DNA of 64,000 nucleotides from NCBI GenBank assembly GCA_913042205.1, contig CAJWIY010000005.1:1-64000 (forward strand), written 5' to 3'. Source of the stretch: an uncultured Gammaproteobacteria bacterium (GTDB lineage: Bacteria; Pseudomonadota; Gammaproteobacteria; Pseudomonadales; Litorivicinaceae). The position numbers were made by a program, and so were the translations under genes. Each line of letters opens with the position of its first letter. Within the stretch, counting starts at the first letter, position 1. Positions 37,301 through 45,629 of this stretch are shown piece after piece. The notes beneath the pieces were generated by a model, which saw only the letters and a program-made list of their open reading frames with translations, was not told the origin of the DNA and ran no database searches.

Positions 37301-38264
37301 TGCCGAAAACCTCATATCTACACTACTAGAGATTTCAAAATTGGACGCAGGTGCGCTACGGGCGGAACCGCAACCGTTTAGGTTATCAGAGTTGTTTGGG
37401 CAACTTTCGCAAGAATTCCAATTACTTGCTGAGCAACGCAATATCCGATTCAAGGCCAAATCACGCGACGTTATCGTCGATACAGACCCCAAATTATTAC
37501 GTCGCGTACTGCAGAATTTCCTATCCAACGCACTTCGTTATACCGGTCATAATGGTCGCGTCCTCTTTTCTGTTAGAACTTTCGGAGGAGATATTAGAAT
37601 CGAAGTTTGGGATACGGGAATTGGAATACACCCAGATGATTTACCTTCTATTTTTGATGAGTTTAAACGACTATCTGAAGGCGTTCAGACCGAACAGAAA
37701 GGTCTTGGACTTGGTCTCTCAATTTCGAAACGAATTTGTGACCTACTAGGGCTCAAGTTAGATGTACATTCCACTCCCGGTATGGGCTCCTGCTTCTCAG
37801 TTACCCTTACGCGTTCAACATCTAAACCGGAACCACTCACCAAGCGCAAAGTAAAGCGCGGTGATTCGTTAGTACAGCCATTAACCGGGCGAACGATTTT
37901 GGTTGTCGATAATGATAAAGATATTTTACTGGGAATGAGGAGTCTCCTTAGCGGCTGGGGAGCAACTGTCATAACCAGTGCTTCAATCGAGGACGCCAAA
38001 AAATCCATCCGTGCGAACCCAAGCATCCAGATCGCTTTGGTAGACTATCACCTAGACGACGAAGCGCTTGGTGTCGATGTGATAGCGATTATTCGTGCGC
38101 TCCGCGGGGACATCGCTTGTGCCCTCATTACAGCAGACAGAGGCGATTTAATGAAAAGCCAGGCTAAAGAGCTGGGAACGACGGTATTTTATAAGCCCCT
38201 AAAGCCTGCACCTTTGCGCTCATGGATTACTCAGAAGATTCGGGGGAAGCCTCTTCCACCATAG
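34362..38264 (+). CDS. SSS-type hybrid sensor histidine kinase (CrbS/NahK-like)
   Basis: 1300 residues. An N-terminal sodium:solute-symporter-like membrane domain of about 13 helices (to about 520), a linker, PAS domains near 635 (GISVVDQNQNLVAWN) and 765 (PAMIAYVDREYRLQFIN), a coiled coil, the HisKA histidine in AAASHDLLQPLNAAR near 940, the HATPase motifs NALRYTG, WDTGIGI and GLGLGLS, and a C-terminal receiver with VVDNDKD near 1176, phospho-aspartate in LVDYH near 1226, and KPLKP. In Vibrio and Pseudomonas such proteins control acetate or carbon use. GTG start with GGAGGG 5 nt upstream. No response-regulator gene is adjacent. Tail overlaps grxD by 38 bp. Confidence 0.92.
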   Translation: MSISWQLIMLSLAYVSVLFIIAWHGDRNTASFGGNRAARWVYPLSIGVYATSWTYYGAVGSAANHGWEFLPIYLGPMLVFIFGWPVLSKFNAVVKTHRIGSLADFMSARYGRSQPLAILTTLVALLGTIPYIALQLKAVGQTFNIMAGAPTATDPTIFDTAFFAALFLTVFAILFGTRLPGRRRDSNRGMMIAIAFESVVKLVAFVLVGFFCTFELYDGFDNLFTLAKQDPQVATVFSTNFSQWGLITQLILASLAIICLPRQFHVTFVESPDEEGYRDNARWFFPLYLLGFVIFVIPIAAAGLLKFGGLAPPDAFVLLLPMTFDNEPLAALAFLGGLSAATGMILVSTLALAIMVANEMLLPLMFRSSSNELRQRQDLSWIMLMVRRLCIIGIMALAWLYYQSATNERSLASIGLVAFVAAAQFSPALLGGLYWRHGNRYGALAGMLIGLVSWSFMLLLPAIDTDQTEVVQQIVLIPFDPLTNGVLVSLGLNLLTYILVSLSTTSRLVDRVQAATFVDVTSPTSKSGRYFKEDLRIDDLTTLASRFIGTDRVQAVVNNYASERQIQQLNEKDPAPAELIGSVESILAQEIGYTSARLMIRSASRSRRIHLGELVSLVDEASTLAKQNQELLRKAIEHLSQGISVVDQNQNLVAWNRRYQELFDYPDELLTVGRPVADLFRHNAANGIVGNFSTHEHIEQAVQKRLDHLNRGSAYRRESVLSSGITLEIIGEPMPNGGYVTSYSDISSYKEAETALRESEQAIRVYTDNVPAMIAYVDREYRLQFINKAFERTMRVWRDQVIGRPNKDIFTEAEYEARIPFLKRAFEGRRQRFEVSVDRAGEHREFEALYVPHRTENGEIQGIFVLYQDVSDRNEAKRALETANETLEARVGERTEELQAVNDALEAENHRRAATEKALTNAMKATEEANLSKTRFLAAASHDLLQPLNAARLFTTSLAERSNNEEVRELTNHLEGALSSAENLISTLLEISKLDAGALRAEPQPFRLSELFGQLSQEFQLLAEQRNIRFKAKSRDVIVDTDPKLLRRVLQNFLSNALRYTGHNGRVLFSVRTFGGDIRIEVWDTGIGIHPDDLPSIFDEFKRLSEGVQTEQKGLGLGLSISKRICDLLGLKLDVHSTPGMGSCFSVTLTRSTSKPEPLTKRKVKRGDSLVQPLTGRTILVVDNDKDILLGMRSLLSGWGATVITSASIEDAKKSIRANPSIQIALVDYHLDDEALGVDVIAIIRALRGDIACALITADRGDLMKSQAKELGTTVFYKPLKPAPLRSWITQKIRGKPLPP

Positions 38265-38553
38265 GTTTAAGCTCGCCGGATTGATACATCTCCAGCACAA
38301 TATCGCACCCACCAATCAACTCACTATTGATCCAAAGCTGTGGGAACGTGGGCCATTCGGCGTACTTGGGTAGTTCGGCCCGGATATCGGGATGATCAAG
38401 GATGTTCACAAAAGAAAACGGACGACCGCAGGCCATCAAGGCCTGCACAGTTTGTGAGGAAAATCCACACTGTGGTTGTTCTGGCGTTCCTTTCATATAT
38501 AAAAGTACAGGATTTTCCTTGATTTGTGACTTAATTGTTTCAATTGTGCTCAT
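38227..38553 (-). CDS. grxD: Monothiol glutaredoxin Grx4
   Basis: 108 residues with the monothiol CGFS motif (C29), preceded by MKGTPEQPQ and followed by the glutathione-binding WPTFPQLWI and GGCDIVLEMYQSGEL. Grx4-type proteins bind and transfer [2Fe-2S] clusters with BolA partners in the cytoplasm. ATG start. The C-terminal coding end overlaps the 3' end of the kinase on the opposite strand by 38 bp. Confidence 0.96.
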   Translation of the reverse strand: MSTIETIKSQIKENPVLLYMKGTPEQPQCGFSSQTVQALMACGRPFSFVNILDHPDIRAELPKYAEWPTFPQLWINSELIGGCDIVLEMYQSGELKPMVEEASPESSE

Positions 38554-38622
38554 CTCATCCTCTCTGTGCTCGCTTGGGTCGACCCGCGATGCTACACTGC
38601 GTCGCTTTTCCGGAATACGGTT

Positions 38623-39531
38623 ATGGCTAAAACAAACTTCCTTACGCTCAATGATTTGTCCCCGCGAGCACTTTTTAAAGTGCTAGAGCGAGCGCATGCG
38701 TTAAAAAACTCATATCAAGCGAAGGAATTCAGTCAGACCCTCAAGCAACATGTACTAGCGATGATCTTTGAGAAGTCATCCACCCGCACCCGTGTTAGTT
38801 TTGAGGCTGGTATGACGCAGCTCGGTGGCTCGGCAATCTTTTTATCCCCTACAGATACGCAGCTCGGGCGAGGTGAGCCGTTGGAGGACACTGCACGTGT
38901 TTTGTCAGAGATGGTCAGTGCAGTCATGATCCGAACTGATGATCACAATAAACTCGAGCGCTTCGCCGAGGCCGCAACAATTCCGGTGATCAATGGTTTA
39001 TCTGATAGTTGCCATCCATGCCAACTTCTGGCTGACGTACAAACAATGCAAGAACGATTCGGTGACGTTAGGAATCTACGTGTCACATGGATCGGCGACG
39101 GCAACAACGTATGTCACAGCTATCTCGAGGCCGCGAATATATTCGAATTTAATCTTACCGTCGCGGTTCCATCGAGCTATAAACCAGCACCAGAGTGGGT
39201 CGAGAAGGCAAATGGACGGGTTACGTTCATCGATAGTCCGGAAGAGGCAGTGAAGGGCGCACAGGTGGTAACCACCGACGTGTGGACAAGTATGGGCCAA
39301 GAGAACGAAATCAAAGATCGTCTGCGAGCATTCAATGGATATCAGATCACTCCCGCGCTCCTCGATTTCGCGGCAAAAGATGTCTGCTTCCTTCATTGTT
39401 TACCCGCCCACAAGGGCGAGGAGATCTCCGAAAACTTATTTGCTGATAGCCGGACTAACTCAGTCTGGGCTCAGGCCGGCAATCGCCTGCATGCGCAGAA
39501 AGCATTACTCGAGCACCTCATTAACGGGTGA
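38623..39531 (+). CDS. argF: Ornithine carbamoyltransferase
   Basis: 302 residues. Makes citrulline from ornithine and carbamoyl phosphate in arginine biosynthesis. Carbamoyl-phosphate motif SSTRTR near residue 50, SDSCHPCQLLADVQTM (the H-P-x-Q motif), and HCLPAHKGEEI near the C-terminus. I use the ATG giving MAKTNFLTLNDL because family homology starts there; an upstream frame extension runs into the grxD promoter. Typical length. The gene immediately precedes lexA with 36 bp between stop and start. Confidence 0.96.
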   Translation: MAKTNFLTLNDLSPRALFKVLERAHALKNSYQAKEFSQTLKQHVLAMIFEKSSTRTRVSFEAGMTQLGGSAIFLSPTDTQLGRGEPLEDTARVLSEMVSAVMIRTDDHNKLERFAEAATIPVINGLSDSCHPCQLLADVQTMQERFGDVRNLRVTWIGDGNNVCHSYLEAANIFEFNLTVAVPSSYKPAPEWVEKANGRVTFIDSPEEAVKGAQVVTTDVWTSMGQENEIKDRLRAFNGYQITPALLDFAAKDVCFLHCLPAHKGEEISENLFADSRTNSVWAQAGNRLHAQKALLEHLING

Positions 39532-39550
39532 TTCCATTTTGGCTTGGATA

Positions 39551-39566
39551 CTGATAATTTATACAG
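39551..39566 (+). promoter_or_regulatory. LexA-binding SOS box
   Basis: CTG-ATAATTTATA-CAG, with the 16-bp CTG-N10-CAG spacing and AT-rich core expected of the gammaproteobacterial SOS box; the flanks TA and TA extend the symmetry. It ends one base before the lexA ATG, so bound LexA would cover its own promoter or start. Confidence 0.88.
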
Positions 39567-39567
39567 T

Positions 39568-40191
39568 ATGAGTGAAATTAAACTTACCAAGGCCCAGACG
39601 CGTGTCCTTGGAGTGATTCAGCAATCAATTCGCGATGAGGGACGTCCACCGACTCGCGCAGAGATAGCCGAAGCCCTCGGATTTCGATCTATTAACGCGT
39701 CGGAATCACATCTTCGTGCACTGGAGCGGCGCGGAGCTATCCGGCTTCAAAGCGGTGCTAGTCGTGGGATTCAGTGCCTAATCTCGCTAGATGATCAATC
39801 AAACGAAGCCGTTGGATTACCTGTAGTTGGCAGGGTGGCTGCCGGCGTGCCTATCGATTCAGTAGCTCACATCGAAAAAATGGTTCCGATCCAAGCCGAA
39901 CTCTTTTCAGCCGCACCAGACTTCTTACTGCGAGTTCAGGGTGAATCAATGATTGATGTTGGGATCTTTGATGGCGATCTACTCGCGGTCCGAAAATCAA
40001 ACACCGCGAAACACGGGGAGATTGTCGTTGCGCGGATCGATGGTGAAGTCACGGTAAAACGATTGGACAAAAGCGATAAAGGCATCAGACTGCTCGCAGA
40101 AAATCAGCTATTCGAGCCCATTGTGATCGAGCCAGAGAGCGAATTTTTCATCGAAGGACTCGCGGTAGGTGTTATACGAACGGTTCTCTAA
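39568..40191 (+). CDS. lexA: LexA repressor
   Basis: 207 residues. N-terminal winged helix (PPTRAEIAEALGFRSINA), self-cleavage site Ala-Gly in VGRVAAGVP near residue 91, catalytic serine in GESMIDVGIFDGD near 127 and lysine in GEVTVKRL near 164. Represses SOS genes until RecA stimulates self-cleavage. The ATG gives the N-terminus expected from other LexA proteins, yet there is no Shine-Dalgarno: the SOS box abuts the codon. The message may be leaderless. A TTG at 39544 is the alternative start. The stop overlaps the opposite-strand gene by 4 bp. Confidence 0.95.
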   Translation: MSEIKLTKAQTRVLGVIQQSIRDEGRPPTRAEIAEALGFRSINASESHLRALERRGAIRLQSGASRGIQCLISLDDQSNEAVGLPVVGRVAAGVPIDSVAHIEKMVPIQAELFSAAPDFLLRVQGESMIDVGIFDGDLLAVRKSNTAKHGEIVVARIDGEVTVKRLDKSDKGIRLLAENQLFEPIVIEPESEFFIEGLAVGVIRTVL

Positions 40192-40673
40192 GACTCATCG
40201 AACCTTACCTGGAACTCTGCCACTAAATCGGAGAGTTCCTCGACCCATTCGCTGTATCGCTCATTTTTAAGTCGATCGACGCCTGCGGTGTCTGTCAACG
40301 GAATTCGGTCAGTATCGGCTGTTCCTGACGCATCATCAGGGCAACTAACGTTGGCGCAATGTGTTCGAAACGCGCTCCACCAACCCTCTGGATCTGTGAC
40401 CAATGTCTGCATCCTCTGAACTTCAAGCGACACTAGATCACGCTGCAATAATTGGGCGATTAGGTCATCAAGACTGCCAATTTGTTCGGGCTTAAATCCA
40501 TGTGCATCACCAACCTGCCGGACTAAGGCAAGAAAAGTTGCATCAATTTGGTGAAGTACGGCTTCGCAAAGTGCGTGATGCTGCAAACGATTCTCAACTT
40601 TGACCGCAACGAGCGCTTTGGCCTTTGCCAACGACTCAAGAACACGTCGACGCGTTCTTACCGGACGCATCAA
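40188..40673 (-). CDS. Conserved hypothetical (DUF6586-like) beside topA
   Basis: 161 residues, helical, no signal peptide. Starts with a basic segment, then [26 protein letters not shown] and [17 protein letters not shown]. Proteins of this type sit between lexA and topA in pseudomonads and relatives, where I know them as DUF6586; function unknown. The ATG overlaps the topA stop by 4 bp, so it is translated with topA. Confidence 0.75.
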   Translation of the reverse strand: MMRPVRTRRRVLESLAKAKALVAVKVENRLQHHALCEAVLHQIDATFLALVRQVGDAHGFKPEQIGSLDDLIAQLLQRDLVSLEVQRMQTLVTDPEGWWSAFRTHCANVSCPDDASGTADTDRIPLTDTAGVDRLKNERYSEWVEELSDLVAEFQVRFDES

Positions 40674-43231
40674 CTAGCCGTCCAGCGCTCGTTGTCAAAG
40701 GTTGCTTTCCACTTGGTTGATTTCCCTTCCGACTCACTCATAACGTACTGTGCTTTCTCTTTCCTGGAAAATCTAACCTGGGCCGGATTTCCGTCAGGAT
40801 CTGTAACCGGAGCCGTCAGTATGAAGTGGTATTTCGGATCCAATTGGTCTTTCACTTTGAGTAACTCAGACACTAACGGGGCGCGAGTCTCTCTATTTTT
40901 TGGAAACCCACTGGCGGCAAGGAATAAACCACTCGCCCCATCACGCAATACATACGTGTCGTCCACTTTCAAACATTTCAGCCAAGGCATCGGAATTGGA
41001 TCCATTTTTGGTGGTGCGGGCTGTCCGTTCTTCAATAGCTTTCGAGTATTTTTACACGCGGAATTGGTGCAACCAAAGAACTTCCCAAAGCGGCCAGTCT
41101 TCAACTGCATTTCATTTCCACATTTGTCACACTGAATCGATGGTCCCTCATAACCTTTGATCTTGAACCGCCCTACCTCGATAGTGTGCCCCGAGCAGTC
41201 AGGATTATTACCACAAATGTGGATCTTGCGCGTCTCATCGATAAGATATGAGCTCATCGCTGTTTGACAGAGGGGACAGCGTTCCTTCTCCATCAATGCA
41301 AGCGTCTCAGCGTCATCACCGTCTTGGATCGCCTCGTCTCCTGGCCCCAGATTTATCGTAGTCTTACACCGTTCCTTCGGCGGCAGTTGATAACCCGAAC
41401 AACCTAGAAACACCCCGGTTGTTGCGGTCCGAATCATCATAGGTCGGTCACATGTCGGACAAGGTATATCGGTCTCGGTGGGACTATTCGGTCGCATTCC
41501 CTCTGGACTAGCCGCCGAATCAAGCTGCTGTTTAAACTGGGCATAGAAATCGTCAAGTAGACCAATCCAGTCTTTACGGCCTTTAGCTACATTATCCAGT
41601 GAATCCTCCATGCTTGCAGTAAAATCGTAGTTCATTAAATCACTGAAATTCTCAATCAGCCGGTCGGTAACGATCTCGCCTATCTTGGTAGCGAACAATC
41701 GTCGGCCATCCATCTCGACATACCCTCGGTCTTGCACCGTGGAAATGATCGCCGCATAGGTTGAAGGACGTCCGATCCCCTGCTTCTCGAGCTCACGAAC
41801 TAATGATGCTTCGTTGTATCGTGCGGGTGGTGAAGTAAATTTTTGTTGTGGATCGAGAGTAATCAAGTCCAATTGATCACCCACGTGCACATCGGGGAGC
41901 TCCGCATCGTCGCCTTTACCGCCAATCGGAAGGACAGCCTGATAACCGGCAAAAGTTGTGACTTTTCCTCTAGCTTTTAGTCCATAGCTGTCTGCTTGAA
42001 CCTTGATCGTGGTCGACAAGTACTCGGCTGCAGTCATCTGACAGGCAACAAACTGACGCCAAATGAGTTCGTATAGTCTTTGCGCATCTCGTTCAATCGA
42101 ATGAAGATCCGCACCCCTTTTGCGGACATCTGACGGCCTTATCGCCTCATGAGCCTCTTGAGCGTTGTCCCGGCTCGCGTAAAAATTTGGCGTCTCGGGC
42201 AGGTAATTAGACCCAAACTCAGAACCTACTAACGCCCTAACTGCGTGAATTGCATCTTTGGAGAGGTAAGTGGAATCGGTTCGCATGTAGGTAATTAGAC
42301 CAGCCTCATACAATCGTTGAGCTAGCGTCATAGTCTTTTTAACTCCAAATCCAAGACGCTGACTCGCGGCCTGTTGAAGAGTTGACGTGATAAATGGCGC
42401 AGGTGGACGCGTTTTGCCGGGCTTACTCTCTCGCTCAACAACGTGATAGGTCGCAGTATTTAATGCATCGGTGGCCGACTTAGCCTGATCGCCATTTACC
42501 GGTTTGAAGGCCTTACGTTGGTATTCGACGACCTGAAAGCGTGACTCACTGCTCTGATGCGACAGGTCTGCAAAAATCTCCCAGTACTCCTCTGGTACGA
42601 ACGCCCGGATTGCACGCTCACGCTCAACGACTAATCGAACCGCAACAGATTGTACCCTTCCAGCAGAGAGGCCGCGGGCAATCTTAGCCCACAACAATGG
42701 TGAGACCATATATCCCACTATACGATCCAAGAAGCGTCGTGCTTGCTGTGCGTTAACGCGATCAACGTCGACATTTGATGGGCTATCGAAGGCTGCCTCG
42801 ATGGCTGTTTTGGTGATTTCAGAAAACGTAACCCGCTGGTATTTGTCAGCATCGCCGCCAATGGTCTCTTGCAAGTGCCAGGCGATGGCCTCCCCCTCTC
42901 TATCCAAGTCAGTCGCAAGGTAAATACGGTCTGCTTGATCCGCTAGCTTCTTGAGCTCGGAAACTACTTTCTCTTTGCCCGGTAAGATTTCATAACGCGC
43001 AGTCCAGCCATGCTCAGGATCAACGCCCATGCGGCGTATCAACTGCCTTTTCGCTTTTTCCTCTTTTGATAGGCTCGACGTCTTGGCAGTTTTTTCTGCC
43101 GATATAGTCCCGGCGGTCGGGAGGTCCCGGATATGACCTACACTCGATTTCACAACGAAGTTTGAACCAAGGTACTTGTTGATAGTCTTGGCCTTGGCCG
43201 GAGACTCTACGATAACCAGCGATTTTCCCAT
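40670..43231 (-). CDS. topA: DNA topoisomerase I
   Basis: 853 residues. Type IA enzyme that relaxes negative supercoils. N-terminal Toprim from [19 protein letters not shown] with [14 protein letters not shown], active-site tyrosine in [14 protein letters not shown] near residue 317, and several C-terminal zinc-finger repeats: [16 protein letters not shown] with CGNNPDC, and CDKCGNEM with CTNSAC. I use the ATG giving [10 protein letters not shown], as in other TopA proteins. Coupled with the downstream hypothetical gene. Confidence 0.97.
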   Translation of the reverse strand: MGKSLVIVESPAKAKTINKYLGSNFVVKSSVGHIRDLPTAGTISAEKTAKTSSLSKEEKAKRQLIRRMGVDPEHGWTARYEILPGKEKVVSELKKLADQADRIYLATDLDREGEAIAWHLQETIGGDADKYQRVTFSEITKTAIEAAFDSPSNVDVDRVNAQQARRFLDRIVGYMVSPLLWAKIARGLSAGRVQSVAVRLVVERERAIRAFVPEEYWEIFADLSHQSSESRFQVVEYQRKAFKPVNGDQAKSATDALNTATYHVVERESKPGKTRPPAPFITSTLQQAASQRLGFGVKKTMTLAQRLYEAGLITYMRTDSTYLSKDAIHAVRALVGSEFGSNYLPETPNFYASRDNAQEAHEAIRPSDVRKRGADLHSIERDAQRLYELIWRQFVACQMTAAEYLSTTIKVQADSYGLKARGKVTTFAGYQAVLPIGGKGDDAELPDVHVGDQLDLITLDPQQKFTSPPARYNEASLVRELEKQGIGRPSTYAAIISTVQDRGYVEMDGRRLFATKIGEIVTDRLIENFSDLMNYDFTASMEDSLDNVAKGRKDWIGLLDDFYAQFKQQLDSAASPEGMRPNSPTETDIPCPTCDRPMMIRTATTGVFLGCSGYQLPPKERCKTTINLGPGDEAIQDGDDAETLALMEKERCPLCQTAMSSYLIDETRKIHICGNNPDCSGHTIEVGRFKIKGYEGPSIQCDKCGNEMQLKTGRFGKFFGCTNSACKNTRKLLKNGQPAPPKMDPIPMPWLKCLKVDDTYVLRDGASGLFLAASGFPKNRETRAPLVSELLKVKDQLDPKYHFILTAPVTDPDGNPAQVRFSRKEKAQYVMSESEGKSTKWKATFDNERWTAS

Positions 43232-43377
43232 GGAATTTCTGAATACTCTCTCTGCGGTCGTTTGATCAAGTAGCGCATTGAAAAGCCAAAACACTCTCCG
43301 ATGCAAGCGTCTCTTTCTTTTTTAGAGATACGGTAGAACGAATACAGACTCAAGCCCCACAAAAAATAAAAAAGCTA

Positions 43378-43839
43378 TCATTGCGTCAGCAATGCTAAAA
43401 CCTCTTCTAAAAGGCGCTTAATCGCTCTAGGCTCAATATTGGACCTTGCATCATCCAATGCAACCCAGACATAACCGTTTTCCGAGCCGATCCCGATTAT
43501 ATCTGGTGGGAGGTTTTTAAGAATGACTGAGAAATCGCCCGATAGTAAGTCCCAACTCCCTGAGCCCGGTGGAGACGCCCAGGCATCATCACGGCCTGGG
43601 ATCCGCCAGAAAGAAGTTGGTCGCGGCTTCTGATCGCTCCAAATAAGATACTGAGATGACCTATCGATATTCAGCCGCGCCTTGACCCAATCGTCCACGA
43701 TCAAGATCTTTACTTTCATACCAAGCCTTAATGCCTCCATCCGACGTTCGCCCTGACGTCGCTCAATAGGCGATGGGAGGATCCAGGTAATCGATCCCAT
43801 TACGGCTAGTAATCCGAGTACAATCCAGAACCATGCCAT
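43378..43839 (-). CDS. Hypothetical protein with one N-terminal membrane helix
   Basis: 153 residues. AWFWIVLGLLAVMGSITWIL forms one helix, followed by a basic region SPIERRQGERRMEALRLG and a soluble domain with FWRIPGRDDAWASPPG, IGIGSENGYVWVALDD and IKRLLEEVLALL. The N-in topology would put the soluble part in the periplasm or cytoplasm depending on charge; the basic segment after the helix suggests cytoplasm. No family known to me. ATG with AAGGAG 10 nt upstream. Divergent from epmC with only 16 bp between start codons. Confidence 0.7.
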   Translation of the reverse strand: MAWFWIVLGLLAVMGSITWILPSPIERRQGERRMEALRLGMKVKILIVDDWVKARLNIDRSSQYLIWSDQKPRPTSFWRIPGRDDAWASPPGSGSWDLLSGDFSVILKNLPPDIIGIGSENGYVWVALDDARSNIEPRAIKRLLEEVLALLTQ

Positions 43840-43855
43840 CGATGAGCGTCTCCTT

Positions 43856-44371
43856 ATGAAACAAGATGCCTTGATATCCGCTGTATTACATGTGTGCCAG
43901 CGAGTGCTCCCCACACTTCATATTCAGGGTGGAGCGTCGGAGCCCTTCTATCAAGCACCAAAAGGAAATCGACCTGCAATCCTTTTTTTCCGGGAAGACT
44001 TTGTTAGAAGTTTGTTTCACGAACTGGCACATTACAGCCTCGCGGAAGACATGCGACGGCAAATTGATGATTTTGGCTACTGGTACTCGCCCTGCGGCAG
44101 GTCATCGCGGGAACAAGAGCAATTTGAGCAGGTTGAGGCGAGGCCACAGGGACTTGAGAAATTATTTTGTGAGATTTGGGCGGTTCCATTCTCACCGAGT
44201 CTCGATGATTTTTCTGGGAGGCAAGCTTCGACTGGGTTTCTTGAGAAATTGGAAAATGCATACATTGAAATGAAAACAACCCCACCAAATACATCGCAGC
44301 GAGTCCTGGAGGGCATGCGCTATTTTATCTCGAATATTTCCACTTATCGCTATTTTTCTAGCAGGCTGTAA
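43856..44371 (+). CDS. epmC: Elongation factor P hydroxylase EpmC
   Basis: 171 residues of the EpmC (YfcM) family. Adds a hydroxyl group to the beta-lysylated lysine of EF-P. Family motifs: ILFFREDFVRSLFHELAHYS with the metal-binding H-E-x-x-H, then DFGYWYSPCGRSSREQEQFE and VEARPQGLEKLFCEIW. Cytoplasmic. The ribosome site on this strand is weak because the AAGGAG of the divergent gene occupies the region. EpmA, EpmB and EF-P are not in the window. Its last 50 bp are shared with the start of the next gene. Confidence 0.93.
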   Translation: MKQDALISAVLHVCQRVLPTLHIQGGASEPFYQAPKGNRPAILFFREDFVRSLFHELAHYSLAEDMRRQIDDFGYWYSPCGRSSREQEQFEQVEARPQGLEKLFCEIWAVPFSPSLDDFSGRQASTGFLEKLENAYIEMKTTPPNTSQRVLEGMRYFISNISTYRYFSSRL

Positions 44372-45359
44372 CGAGCTAGAGCGGTCGATTACTCCGAGCC
44401 AAAGCGATCTAGATCGAGTTGCAGGGATTCTAGGCCAACCGCCGGAAAAAATGGTTACCAATCCATTTTCGAGGGTTGGTCCACCCCAGATACGACTTAG
44501 CGAGACCCGAATTCGTTTCGCGAACGCACTTGAGCTAGCTGAGTGCGGTCTTCTCCCACTAATCGCAGAGCGTAATTCCGGTCTCGGTAAGCAAAAACAG
44601 GAATCGAGCCGACTTATTTATGAGTGGAAGGTTCGAGCAGGCTTATCCAAATGTTTGGAATTACAAGACAAAGAGTGGTTCCAACTTGCGTTAAATGCCA
44701 AGCAACATGACGTGGAGGCGGCTGTTATCGAACTCCTAACTAACAGCGAAGAGGCAGATCGAATCCACACAAAGGTATCCCCCCCGTTCAAGACTCTGAA
44801 CGAGAGCACGTCCGTATACACCAGGACAACAGTAAATATTCTGCGGACACTCAGTAGGGCGCTATCCAACGCCGACACTGCCGATGAATCGACAATCAGT
44901 GATTTCGAGGAATCCTTAAAGGAGTGGGGCGGGACCCAGCACCATGGAACACTCCATAAGGCTATCGGTCAGACCCTTTCTTGGATCTCGAGGGCCAACC
45001 GTATCCAAGAAACGGCCATCAAATCAGGTAGGCTTTGCCCTATGGGCACACCAACCGAGCATGGCCGTAATCTCCAAGCCTTCATGCAAGGGTTCTTCAA
45101 AAATACTCTACAACCAAAAATATCCTCACTATCGCGAGGACTGAAGTCACTTGAGCGGCAATGGTCAGTACTTCCACTTACGCTCATCTCACATGACGAA
45201 CTGATTGACGCCTTGCTACGACTGCCCACGGGCACACGAAACGAGTTGAGTCTCGCGATCAAGTTACACGTCGACCAGTGGCAACTCTTGCTTCAAGGTT
45301 GCAATTTGGCGCCGCGTGCAGAAACCACGAATTCAAAAAAACCCTCGCGTTCTTCTTGA
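44322..45359 (+). CDS. DUF3080 lipoprotein with probable AUU start
   Basis: 345 residues. From the ATT at 44322 the product reads as a lipoprotein signal: L-S-R, then IFPLIAIFLAGC with lipobox LAGC at cysteine 16. The body matches DUF3080: LAECGLLPLIAERNSGLGK, LIYEWKVRAGL, and CPMGTPTEHGRNLQAFMQGF. The frame is open back to a stop at 44271 and holds no ATG, GTG or TTG before codon 44; GGAGGG at 44308-44313 is 8 nt before the ATT. Starting at the first ATG (44451) would remove the signal and lipobox. Function of DUF3080 unknown. It overlaps epmC by 50 bp and the convergent tusA by 67 bp. Confidence 0.75.
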   Translation: MLSRIFPLIAIFLAGCNELERSITPSQSDLDRVAGILGQPPEKMVTNPFSRVGPPQIRLSETRIRFANALELAECGLLPLIAERNSGLGKQKQESSRLIYEWKVRAGLSKCLELQDKEWFQLALNAKQHDVEAAVIELLTNSEEADRIHTKVSPPFKTLNESTSVYTRTTVNILRTLSRALSNADTADESTISDFEESLKEWGGTQHHGTLHKAIGQTLSWISRANRIQETAIKSGRLCPMGTPTEHGRNLQAFMQGFFKNTLQPKISSLSRGLKSLERQWSVLPLTLISHDELIDALLRLPTGTRNELSLAIKLHVDQWQLLLQGCNLAPRAETTNSKKPSRSS

Positions 45360-45559
45360 GACACCAACTCGTGGTGCATGAATCGACACATTGTCGGAAC
45401 ATCACGTAGTGTCGAAGGATCAGTCGCGATCAGTTTGAGACAGGTACCTTTGTCTGCCTTACGCAGGGCGTTTCGGAGCATCATGACAGGCTCAGGACAC
45501 TTCAAACCGGAGGCGTCGACAGTCTCCGCGACTATTTTTTTGTCACTGCAAAGTTTCAT
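45293..45559 (-). CDS. tusA: TusA-family sulfurtransferase
   Basis: 88 residues from the ATG at 45559 (MKLCSDKK); a start 11 codons upstream is possible. The signature GLKCPEPVMMLRNAL carries the sulfur-accepting cysteine, followed by IATDPSTLRDVPTMCRFMHHEL. TusA relays sulfur from IscS for tRNA 2-thiouridine and other uses. Soluble and cytoplasmic. Its 3' 67 bp overlap the DUF3080 gene, so the two mRNAs would be complementary there. It starts about 70 bp from divergent phaB. Confidence 0.92.
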   Translation of the reverse strand: MKLCSDKKIVAETVDASGLKCPEPVMMLRNALRKADKGTCLKLIATDPSTLRDVPTMCRFMHHELVSQEEREGFFEFVVSARGAKLQP

Positions 45560-45629
45560 GAGAGGCACAATACGTATCGTTTCCTGTACCATATCGCACC
45601 GATTTTTTTTATCCAAGGATTTTAATTTC

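Noticed and set aside
40670-43306. Longer TopA starting at 43306
   Set aside because: TopA proteins start at [10 protein letters not shown]; the 25 extra residues have no counterpart.
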